This document shows, one piece after another, positions 37,101-44,051 of a DNA stretch of 64,000 bases. The notes under the pieces are model-generated. The model was not told the origin of the DNA. It did not search any database and saw only the letters and a program-made list of their open reading frames with translations. How positions within the stretch are numbered: the stretch's first letter is position 1; the number at the start of each line of letters is the position of its first letter. The DNA is from Opitutaceae bacterium (GTDB lineage Bacteria > Verrucomicrobiota > Verrucomicrobiia > Opitutales > Opitutaceae). The DNA lies in assembly GCA_016711225.1 (NCBI GenBank), contig JADJTK010000022.1, positions 1 to 64,000 of the forward strand, given 5' to 3'. Both the position numbers and the translations under genes were made by a program.

Positions 37101-37859
37101 GCCCCGGGCGGTGGGCTCACGGTGGGCTTAGACGTGAGCGGCGCCCAAGCGCTCGACCAGGGCATCCTCACCGAACGCGGCGGTGGCATATCAATCTTCA
37201 CACACGGCAGTGTGATCGTGGGTACGTCGCGTATCTTCACGCTGCGTGGCGGTGCCGAGATCATCTGGTCGTCCGTCGGCGACATCGCGGCGGGTTCCTC
37301 CTCGAAGACCGTGCAGTCGGCCCCGCCCACCCGCGTATTGATCGATCCGACCAGCGCCGACGTGAAGACCGATCTTTCCGGTCTGGCAACGGGTGGCGGC
37401 ATCGGCGTGCTCGCCACGCGCAAGGATGTGAAGCCCGACAGCGTCGACCTCATCGCCCCTGCCGGCGCGATCGACGCTGGCGATGCGGGTATCCGCTCCT
37501 CCGGCAATCTCAACATCGCCGCTCTCACGATTGTCAACGCGGCCAATATTGCCACCGGCGGTTCCAGCGCCGGCGTGCCGGCGGCCACTGCGCCGAGCCT
37601 GGGTGGTGTGGCCGCGGCCGCGACCAACTCCACGACTGGAACGAACAAGACGACGGTCGGTGGGGACAGCTCGACGCCTACGCGCGAGACGATGCGGCCC
37701 CAGGACTTGCCTTCGCTCATCGAGGTCGTGGTGACAGGCTACGGCGGCAAGGCGGAGGATGAGGACAAGGATGAGTCCGAGAAGGAAGGCGACAGCGACT
37801 CGGCGAAGGCTGCGCCCGCAGCTGAAGAGGCTGCGGCGCCGGCGACGCCGGCAGGGTAG
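34035..37859 (+). CDS. TpsA exoprotein, 3' part with DUF3739-like end
   Basis: This is the C-terminal third of the exoprotein, valid from about 34072 (GPGVDASIAGSGEPG). It carries the DUF3739-like region common at the end of giant TPS exoproteins: SWSYRLVAGAD, MIPARYQTIRTGTGDITLAA, YSMAGGNVSVQAGHDIG, then IAVTSREI-type segments (ALTSREIKTFSGGDI) and the closing EVVVTGYGG. A charged, disordered tail follows (Asp/Glu/Lys-rich, then Ala/Pro-rich), with no sorting motif. Together the three parts span about 11.9 kb, or roughly 3960 residues. Two one-base insertions disrupt an otherwise entirely open frame, so the gene is either phase-variable, recently inactivated or mis-sequenced. Confidence 0.85.
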   Translation: MRGIWRAIASGPGVDASIAGSGEPGTLTLRTSGDLVFDSFYTSSTKKWTLGSLSDGFTGGRADRGGLVDQVLLPAGARSWSYRLVAGADFGAADFRAVAGSAGAMGSIVIGSGSPALPTSGTNDSRYSISGKNDMIPARYQTIRTGTGDITLAAAYDVRLLNNVATIYTAGQQASALAGFDVPKLGYSSLPSMKPVKFGFSQYPSPVQYSMAGGNVSVQAGHDIGHFAETKVGVETKLVADSSKQMPGNWLYRRGLVDPETGQFVVREDSAAGEAMSTTWWIDYSNFYEGGAALGGGNVSLVAGNDILNVDAAVATNARMPGRDRAGAAAKPDASALVELGGGDLTVRAGGDLLDRDGGNLDGGVYYVERGRGTLVAGGEIRTNQTRSTVLPVDVKPGQAGDKSKYESTWLPTTLFLGKGSFDLTAGGDLLFGPVANPFLLPSGSNNGFYNRTFFSTAAPDNALQAASLFGDITLRNSGASGAGTLEKWFDNVSIYIESPSTSLHTYANRLPWLRLNYGNNAGTLFKTAAALMPSGLRATAFSGDIALVGKANLRPSPSGHLELAAAGSLNGFQVNDDPSTPLREWASSSLNFSDADPARFPSIVTPLGGAGSAPTDSVYVPLDTNFLRAFDSLLNETGSTKGSLQNKQALHASDLLHGASTEPVRIYAVDGDITGITLYLAKQTKVIAGNDITDVALYIQNNNSSDVSVVSAGRDIVAFNPNSAARSQALDSGGLFSGISIPGPTSDAPTAGDIQISGPGAIEVLAGRHLDLGIGPNVGDGTGLGLTSVGNARNLALPDEGAAILALAGLGYKYALQGDQADFTAASDALLNPTKTGSPAARFLPALGELMGLGSAADSAVWSAFSALPEGEQRRLAGALMDATHLGAANGLAQSALDFDAFTTAFLDPTSAGAQAARYLPVLGRAMGLASTENAQIWAAYTDPKLSAERRAQLALGVFFTVLRDAGRDYNDPQSPVYRDKEYANGYAAIALLFPGKLWQGDIALTSREIKTFSGGDIGLFAPGGGLTVGLDVSGAQALDQGILTERGGGISIFTHGSVIVGTSRIFTLRGGAEIIWSSVGDIAAGSSSKTVQSAPPTRVLIDPTSADVKTDLSGLATGGGIGVLATRKDVKPDSVDLIAPAGAIDAGDAGIRSSGNLNIAALTIVNAANIATGGSSAGVPAATAPSLGGVAAAATNSTTGTNKTTVGGDSSTPTRETMRPQDLPSLIEVVVTGYGGKAEDEDKDESEKEGDSDSAKAAPAAEEAAAPATPAG

Positions 37860-38347
37860 GGGGGAGGAAGGCAGAAGGCTGAAGCCGGAGTTGGAGGGCG
37901 AGCCTCCCGGCGAGCCGGATGTGGAAGACTGAATACTGAAGGCTGAAACCTGAACTTTGAACTCCGAACCCTGAACACTGAACCGGCCCGTCACAGAGGA
38001 CACAGAGGCGGAGGAGGCCACAGAGGGGGGGAGCCCAGACGACGGATGTTTTGCCGCAAAGAACGCAGAGATCGCAGAGATCAGAGGCAAAAATGGAGGG
38101 CGAGGCTCCGCCCGAGCCGGGGATGGAAGGCTGGACCCTGAACCCTGAATTTCGAACCCCGAAACCCCGAGCCCGTCACAGAGGGCACTGAGGCGGAGGA
38201 GGGGGAGGGCGAGGCTCCGCCCGAGCCGGGTGCAGAATGCTGAATACTGAAACGCTGAACCCTCTATTCAGAACTCTGAACCAGCCCTGAGGCCACGGGC
38301 CAGGAAGACGGCGGAACGATCCGGACAAGCCCTGCCGGACGGCGGCA
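37860..38347. repeat. Dense intergenic repeat block after TpsA
   Basis: About 490 bp with no gene. It contains several GGCTGAA/ACTGAA/CCCTGAA runs (about 37872-37985, 38125-38165, 38228-38285), three copies of the GAGGGCGAG(G/C)CTCC...GAGCCGG element (about 37891, 38096, 38206), and two copies of the CACAGAGGACACAGAGGCGG / GCCGCAAAGAACGCAGAG element (about 37990-38090 and 38168-38200). The order and mixture resemble the blocks at 8755 and 13400. Confidence 0.75.
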
Positions 38348-40939
38348 TTACTTGTGGGTGATAGGTTCGCCCTCGATGGTGCGCTCGACTTTCATGTTCG
38401 AGAGCAGCAAGCCGGAGGGAAGGGTGCCGACCTGAGCGATCCGGTCTTTGAGCGAGTTCGCAAAGGCGAGCTTGGTGCCCTCCATCGTGTCGCGCCAGAG
38501 GATGTGCTCGTAGGCCCAGAGGGTGTAGGCGCCGGAGTAGATGAGATTGTAGTTGGGGGTCCACACGCCGCCAACATTCGAGAAGATGTTGGCGCCGTTA
38601 TAGCCGATCACCTGCGAATGGAGGTTGTTGCTGAGGATGTCGGAGAGGCCGATGGAGGCGATCAGGCCGTAGGGAACCTCAACCGGGGAACCATCGCCCA
38701 AGTCGACGGTGGCGCCAACGCCAACCGGGGTCTTGAGGTCGGTGGCCGTGAAGCTGTTGCTGCTGTAGCCGCCGCCCAAGGTGTTGGTCACGTTGGTGAT
38801 CACGCCACCGGAGATGGTGGAAGTCACCTGCGCCGTTCCGCCAGAGACGCCCAGCTCCAAGTAGGTCACCGCGCGGGTGCCGGACTGGGCATCGCGGCCA
38901 ACCGGGAACAGGAAGGTCGAGAGATCGGCCTCGTTACCCGTCAACTGGGAAGCGGGCAGGTAACTGCCGAGCAGCACCTTGGCCTGATTGGTGTTGATGT
39001 TGGTGATCTTGTTCAACACGGCCTGGACGGCAGGATCGTTACTCTTGCCCTTGACGAAGAAGAACGGGACCACGCCAATCGGAGTGGTGAAGAGGGTGTT
39101 ACCCGTGATACCGATCGAAGAGGGGAAGGTATCGGAGAGGGCGATGTCGGACATCGAGTTGCCGGTTTCGACGGCGGTGTGGTTCGGCTTGCCGGCGGTG
39201 GTCAGCGTGCCGTCGTTACGCGGCCAATCGGAGGCCAGGCGATCCTGGGCAACATCGAGCATGCCACCGACCGAACCGCTCCAGCGGCAGGAGATGGTGA
39301 CGGGCTGGCCATTGACCGTGCCGGTGAAGACCGCACGGTTGGCGCTGCCGAGGGAGGTGCCGGCATAGCCGTACACTTCGCCGTCCATGATATCCGAGAT
39401 GGCGTTGTGGGTGGAAGCGCGGAAAGTCGTGGAGCCGGAGATGCGGATAACCGTCGGGGCCCAAGGTAGCGAAGAGTCCGCCACCGTGTTGTATCCATGC
39501 CAAGGGTTGGTAAACCCCGTCGCGTGCGGGGAATAGTGAATCGTGAAATCCGGGGTGGTCCAGTCGAACACCTCGGATCCAAAATAGTCCGGAGCGTCGC
39601 CCAGAAAAATGGCGTTGGTCAGGCTCGTACATCCGTAGAACGCGTAGTCCCCGATGGATGTCACGCTGTTGGGAATCGTCACGCTGGTCAGGCCTGTGCA
39701 GACCTCGAATGCAGAGGCTGCGATGGAGGTCACGCTGTTGGGAATAGTATAAGAGGCTTGGAGTTTAGCCGCCGGATATAGGAGCAAGGTGGTCAGTGCC
39801 TTGTCGAAGAGCACCCCATCGCTACTGGTATAAGCTGGATTCGCCGTGGCCACAGTGACGCTGGCTAGGCTCGGGCAGTCGTAGAACGCAAGATCCCCAA
39901 TGGAAGTCACGCTGTCGGGAATGTTCACGCTGGTCAGGCCCTCGCAGGTGTAGAACGCATAGTCCCCGATGGAGGTTACGCTGTTGGGGATAGTCACGCT
40001 GGTCAGGCTCGTGCATCCGTAGAACGTGGAGTCCCCGATGGAGGTGATGCTGTTAGGGATAGTCACGCTCGTTAGGCCCCAGCATTCGGAGAACGCCTTG
40101 CTCCCGATGGAGGTGACGCTGTTGGGAATCGTCACACTGGTCAGGCTCGCGCCGGAGAACGCGGAGTCTCCGATGGAGGTGACGCTGTTGGGAAGCGTCA
40201 CGCTGGTCAGCCATCCGCAGTTGTAGAACGCGGCGTCCCCGATGGAGGTGACGCTGTTGGGAATAGTATAAGAGGCTTGATTTTTTCCCGCTGGATACGT
40301 ATGTAAGGTGGTCCGTGTCTTGTTGAAGAGCACCCCATCAATACTGGAATAGGCTGAATTCGCCGCGTCCACATTCACTCTGGTCAGGCTCGTGCATCCG
40401 TAGAACGCGTAGTCCCCGATGGAGGTGACGCTGTTGGGAATCGTCACGCTGGTCAGCGCCCAGCAATCGCTGAACGCAGCGTCTCCGATGGAGATGACGC
40501 TGTTGGGGATAGTCACTCTGGTCAGTCTGGTGCAGCCAGCGAACGCACCAAATCCGATGGAGGTGACGCTGTTGGGAATCGTCACGCTGGTCAGAGTGCT
40601 GGGGTTGAACGCAAGATCCCCGATGGAGGTCACCGTGCCACTAACACCAAATAACGAAGTAGGTATTATGATGGAATCAGACCATCCGTTGTAACCGGTA
40701 ATGGTAATCGCACTGCCACTGACGCTATAAATATATCCGTCGTAAGTTGGGCCGAGGCCGAAACACGGGCTCGACAGACAGAAGAAGGCTACCAGGTAGG
40801 CCGGAAAGAGCTTGGCGCGGCCCCAGCCTCCCAAAAGCGACGATAGTCGTTTCAGGATTCCTGGAAAGTTTGTGACGGCGACGGTCGGGGCCGAAGCAGG
40901 GGCGACAAGTGCGCCGATGGCGGGTTGATTCATTTTCAT
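38348..40939 (-). CDS. BspA-type LRR protein fused to PstS-like domain
   Basis: This is an 863-residue fusion. The first 17 residues (MKMNQPAIGALVAPASA) resemble a worn copy of the PstS-like paralogue's signal peptide. A second, better signal follows (FPAYLVAFFCLSSPCFG, about residues 45-62). Residues about 65-480 hold 14 or so LRR_5/BspA-like units with the core (L/F)TSVTIPNSVTSIGDYAF. From about residue 495 to the end the sequence closely matches the protein at 14022-15203 (ISGSTTFRAST ... SGTRAVTYLELG ... ERTIEGEPITHK). BspA-type LRRs bind proteins or host matrix in other bacteria. The simplest reading is that an LRR gene has been inserted into the signal-peptide region of a duplicated PstS-like gene. 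The leader of the paralogue is also conserved upstream. Confidence 0.85.
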   Translation of the reverse strand: MKMNQPAIGALVAPASAPTVAVTNFPGILKRLSSLLGGWGRAKLFPAYLVAFFCLSSPCFGLGPTYDGYIYSVSGSAITITGYNGWSDSIIIPTSLFGVSGTVTSIGDLAFNPSTLTSVTIPNSVTSIGFGAFAGCTRLTRVTIPNSVISIGDAAFSDCWALTSVTIPNSVTSIGDYAFYGCTSLTRVNVDAANSAYSSIDGVLFNKTRTTLHTYPAGKNQASYTIPNSVTSIGDAAFYNCGWLTSVTLPNSVTSIGDSAFSGASLTSVTIPNSVTSIGSKAFSECWGLTSVTIPNSITSIGDSTFYGCTSLTSVTIPNSVTSIGDYAFYTCEGLTSVNIPDSVTSIGDLAFYDCPSLASVTVATANPAYTSSDGVLFDKALTTLLLYPAAKLQASYTIPNSVTSIAASAFEVCTGLTSVTIPNSVTSIGDYAFYGCTSLTNAIFLGDAPDYFGSEVFDWTTPDFTIHYSPHATGFTNPWHGYNTVADSSLPWAPTVIRISGSTTFRASTHNAISDIMDGEVYGYAGTSLGSANRAVFTGTVNGQPVTISCRWSGSVGGMLDVAQDRLASDWPRNDGTLTTAGKPNHTAVETGNSMSDIALSDTFPSSIGITGNTLFTTPIGVVPFFFVKGKSNDPAVQAVLNKITNINTNQAKVLLGSYLPASQLTGNEADLSTFLFPVGRDAQSGTRAVTYLELGVSGGTAQVTSTISGGVITNVTNTLGGGYSSNSFTATDLKTPVGVGATVDLGDGSPVEVPYGLIASIGLSDILSNNLHSQVIGYNGANIFSNVGGVWTPNYNLIYSGAYTLWAYEHILWRDTMEGTKLAFANSLKDRIAQVGTLPSGLLLSNMKVERTIEGEPITHK
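39620..40640 (-). repeat. Tandem 69-bp coding repeats (LRR units)
   Basis: The LRR block is built from 23-codon units that are also near-identical at the DNA level; GATGGAGGTGACGCTGTTGG and GTCACGCTGGTCAG recur at roughly 69-bp intervals. Two units are interrupted by longer segments encoding DGVLF(N/D)K...YPA(G/A)K. Such DNA identity favours unit gain and loss by recombination. Confidence 0.8.
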
Positions 40940-40962
40940 GCTCAGTCCTTGAACTTGCTGTG

Positions 40963-41038
40963 CTGTGTTTAGGGTTCACCGCCGGCAGCGAAACCACCCG
41001 CGACGAGACTTCTTTAACACACCAATGTTACAGTCGGG
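40963..41038 (-). promoter_or_regulatory. Promoter/leader shared with PstS-like paralogue
   Basis: Read on the minus strand this 76-nt stretch aligns without gaps to 13925-14000, ending in the identical GGTGAACCCTAAACACAG and beginning CCGACTGTAAC. It ends 23 bp upstream of the ATG at 40939. Its retention shows that the gene was copied with its control region. Confidence 0.55.
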
Positions 41039-41044
41039 CGGGAC

Positions 41045-41480
41045 TTGTGTCACGGAATGGTGAATTCGCGTGATCCGGCGCGCCCGGGCGCGGCGGGGAT
41101 GCCCAACGTAGTTTGCTCTCCTGACGAGCGCAGCGGGAGCCGGCAGAAGGCCACGAGGAGAGCGAAGGATGTGGGGGGATCGGTGCGGTCGCAAAGATCG
41201 CAGGTAATGGGAAGGGTGAGCCGTGTCTGTTGGAGGGCGAACCTCCGTGTAAGCCGTTCCGCCGGAGTGCCCATGGAGGGCGAGGCTCCGCTCAAGCCGT
41301 CTGATTTGAGGTTCAGGATTCGGAATTCGGGATTCGGACTTCCCGGTCCCGGCTCGGGCGGAGCCTCGCCCTCCAGCAGAGCCTCGCCCTCCATGCGGAG
41401 TCTCGCCCTACGGCAGCTCCTCGGGCTCCTACGGAAGACGCGGATCGTTCACCCAAATGTAACCGAAGCTCCGTTGTCGG
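41045..41480. repeat. Repeat-bearing gap before GT-C/TPR gene
   Basis: No gene is seen. Copies of the GC-rich family occur at about 41229-41250, 41274-41300 and, inverted, at 41352-41406 as two adjacent GAGCCTCGCCCTCCA units plus a degraded third. A fragment related to GCGGTCGCAAAGATCGCAG lies at about 41186. Confidence 0.6.
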
Positions 41481-41537
41481 GGGCCCGGTGTGGGGCTGTG
41501 CTCAGTTGGCGCGGTCCATACCGGCGCGCGCCGCACG

Positions 41538-43610
41538 ATGCCTTCCCACCTACAGACTTCGCCGATCAAGCGCCCGCCCCGCCCACGACTTCCGGCGGTG
41601 ACCTGGGCTGTCGTTGTGCTGCTGCTGGCGGGCATTGCGGCGTATTGGAACACCTTCTCCGTCCCTTTCCTCTTCGACGACGACACCTCGATCGCCGACA
41701 ATCCGACGATCCGCAGCCTGTGGCCGCCCGCGGGACCCCTGTCGCCGCCCTCCGGCGGGGAGACCGTGACCAACCGGCCCGTGCTCAATTACTCCTTCGC
41801 GCTCAACTACGCGCTCGGCGGGCTCGATGTGCGCGGCTACCACGTGCTCAACCTCGCGATCCATCTGGCGGCGGCGCTCGCGCTGTTTGGCGTCGTGCGG
41901 CGCACGTTGCGCCAGCCGGTCTTGGCGGGGAGTTGTGGAGAAGCCGCCGACCGCGCGGCCTTCGTGCTGGCGCTATGGTGGCTGCTCCATCCGCTCCAGA
42001 CGGAGTCGGTCACCTACATCGTGCAGCGGGCGGAGTCGTTGATGGGGTTGTTCTACCTGCTCACGTTGTACGCCGCGATCCGCGGGATGGCGGTCCCTCG
42101 GCCTTGGGGGTGGTGGGGCCTCGCCTGGGTCGCGTGTACTTTGGGCATGGCAACAAAAGAAGTGATGGCTTCCGCTCCCCTCGTGGTCTTTCTCTATGAT
42201 CGGACCTTCGTGGCCGGCACGTTCCGCGAGGCTTGGACGCAGCGAAAATGGAGCCACCTGGCTCTGGCCTCCACTTGGCTGGTGCTGGTGGGGTTGGCGG
42301 TCGGAGGGATCGCCGCCGGTCGCGGCGGCACCGCGGGCCTGGGCGCGGGAATCACCTGGTGGGACTATCTGCGCACCCAGGCCGAAGGCATCGTGCGGTA
42401 TCTGCAGCTCTCCTTCTGGCCCGCCCCGCTCGTGTTCGACTACGGGGTCGTCGTGCAACGCGATCCGGTGGTCTATCTGCCTTGCCTGTTGTTCTTGGTG
42501 AGCCTGGCGGCGGCGACGGTGGTGGCCCTCCGGCGCTGGCCGGTGTGGGGTTTCGCCGGTGTGTGCTTCTTCGCCATTCTCGCGCCGAGCTCGAGCGTGA
42601 TCCCTGTGGTGACACAGACCCTGGCCGAGCATCGCATGTATCTGCCGCTGGCGGTTGTGCTTGTTCCCGTGGCGTTGGGCTTGAGTTTGTGGATGCCGCG
42701 GGCGTTTCTTCCGGCCGGCCTCATCGTGGCGGGCGTGCTGGGCGTGCTCACCTTTCAGCGCAACCACGACTATCGCACTGCCATCGCCATCTGGGGCGAT
42801 ACGGTGGCGAAGCGGCCGCAATCGGCCCGGGCGCACAGCAACTTCGGCACCGCCCTCGCGCGAGTTCGCGAGAACCCGCGGATCGATCTGGCGATTGTCC
42901 ACCAGAGGGAAGCGGTGCGATTGGACCCCGAGTTCTATATGGCGCACCACAATCTGGCGAAGGCGCTGAAGGACACGCCCAGCCAGGCGGACGAGGCTAT
43001 TGTGCATTACCGAGCGGCGGCTCGTTTGAAGCCCGAGATTTGGGAGAACCACCTGAATCTGGCCGTACTCCTGCAATCCCGGCCGGATGGTGCGCGCGAG
43101 TCGGTGGAGGCGTTCGAGTCGGTGGTGCGGTTCAAGCCCGACCTGCTCGTGGCTCATACCAACCTCGGTATCCTGTTGACCCTGCTGCCGGATCGACTCC
43201 CGGACGCCGTCCGCCATTTCACCATCGTGGCCGAGAAGGAGCCGGACTCGCTCGATGCACGTTACAACCTCGCGGTGGCCCTCGCCCGGCTGCCCGGTCG
43301 CGAGGCGGAGGCGTTGCGCGAGTTTCGAGCTGCGACGCGTCTCGCCCCGAATGATGGCGAGGTGCGTCACCAAATCGCCAAGCTGCTCATCCAGTCTCCG
43401 GGGCGGAGGGACGAAGCGCTGGCGGAACTCGAGGCATCCCTGCGCCTGAACCCGAACTCGGTGGACGCGCGTTTCGATCTCGCGCGGGTATTGGCCGCAC
43501 GACCCGATCGGGTGGAGGGCGCGGTCCGCGCCCTTGAGCAGGTGTTGGCGGCGGCTCCCGATCATGCGGAAGCCAAGAAACTGCTCGCGCGAATCAAGAC
43601 GGTCCCCTGA
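41538..43610 (+). CDS. Membrane GT-C-like glycosyltransferase with TPR repeats
   Basis: A 690-residue protein from ATG 41538; an in-frame upstream extension lacks a credible start. The N-terminal half (about residues 15-420) is polytopic, with GT-C-like landmarks: the luminal acidic motif FLFDDDTSIADNPTIR, NRPVLNYSFALNYALGG, HPLQTESVTYIVQRAESL, ATKEVMASAPLVVFLYDRTF and LAEHRMYLPLAVVLV. This is the arrangement of TMTC-like O-mannosyltransferase relatives. The C-terminal half holds about seven TPRs (YMAHHNLAKALKDTPSQADE, LLVAHTNLGILLTLLPDRL, DALAELEASLRLNPNSVDAR-type units). Lipid-linked sugar transfer to exported proteins is plausible, and many large exported proteins are encoded nearby; the substrate is unknown. 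It is flanked by repeats and is probably monocistronic. Confidence 0.75.
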   Translation: MPSHLQTSPIKRPPRPRLPAVTWAVVVLLLAGIAAYWNTFSVPFLFDDDTSIADNPTIRSLWPPAGPLSPPSGGETVTNRPVLNYSFALNYALGGLDVRGYHVLNLAIHLAAALALFGVVRRTLRQPVLAGSCGEAADRAAFVLALWWLLHPLQTESVTYIVQRAESLMGLFYLLTLYAAIRGMAVPRPWGWWGLAWVACTLGMATKEVMASAPLVVFLYDRTFVAGTFREAWTQRKWSHLALASTWLVLVGLAVGGIAAGRGGTAGLGAGITWWDYLRTQAEGIVRYLQLSFWPAPLVFDYGVVVQRDPVVYLPCLLFLVSLAAATVVALRRWPVWGFAGVCFFAILAPSSSVIPVVTQTLAEHRMYLPLAVVLVPVALGLSLWMPRAFLPAGLIVAGVLGVLTFQRNHDYRTAIAIWGDTVAKRPQSARAHSNFGTALARVRENPRIDLAIVHQREAVRLDPEFYMAHHNLAKALKDTPSQADEAIVHYRAAARLKPEIWENHLNLAVLLQSRPDGARESVEAFESVVRFKPDLLVAHTNLGILLTLLPDRLPDAVRHFTIVAEKEPDSLDARYNLAVALARLPGREAEALREFRAATRLAPNDGEVRHQIAKLLIQSPGRRDEALAELEASLRLNPNSVDARFDLARVLAARPDRVEGAVRALEQVLAAAPDHAEAKKLLARIKTVP

Positions 43611-43870
43611 CGGGCCCAGCCCGCCTGCCGGGAGGCGATAGCCCCAGCCGTTTGAATGCATGCCGCGCCTCCCATCCGCGAACGATGGCCATCGCAGGAA
43701 CGAATCCATAGAGCCGGGAAGGGTGGGGACCTGATCCACCCCCACGAACGGGCCGGTCGTAACGAGCGCATGCGTTCTGGAGGGACTGTTTCTCGGAGCG
43801 CTCTCTTGCCTGGCTTGGCGGAATCGCATCTTGGTCGCGCGTCCGCGTTAAGCGGGTCCAACCGGGATGG

Positions 43871-43982
43871 GGTGACAAGTGACCAACCGTTTAGCCGGCC
43901 CCGTCCCGGCGAATGCAACGGTGAGGTGAAATCACTATCTGGCGTCGGATTGGGGCAAGGAAAACCCGGACTGGGCGTAGCC
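43871..43982 (+). promoter_or_regulatory. Conserved leader, copy 1 (upstream of metallophosphoesterase)
   Basis: The 72-nt core at 43911-43982 matches the core at 49144-49215 without gaps (68 of 72 by eye). GGTGACAA and an ACCGTTT segment are also shared 30-40 nt upstream. The core can form hairpin GTGA/TCAC with a GGTGAAA loop, an interrupted stem GTC...TGGG/CCCG...GAC with a GCAAGGAAAA loop, and GGC-GTA-GCC. The core ends 69 bp before the ATG. It fits no riboswitch consensus I know. Confidence 0.6.
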
Positions 43983-44051
43983 GATTTCGCGCGAAGTCGG
44001 GCACCCTGTCCGTGGCTATTGCCACCTTCAACTCAGCCATCCGCCACCCCC

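Noticed and set aside
39620..40640. Regular 69-bp repeats that might suggest a CRISPR array
   Set aside because: The units are in frame and encode leucine-rich repeats; there are no variable spacers between conserved repeats and no cas genes.
43911..43982. Cobalamin or cyclic-di-GMP riboswitch in the phosphatase leaders
   Set aside because: The B12-box and CGCAACTGT-like motifs of cobalamin RNAs are absent, as are the GCACAGGGCAAACC and GGGACGCAAAGC motifs of GEMM RNAs.
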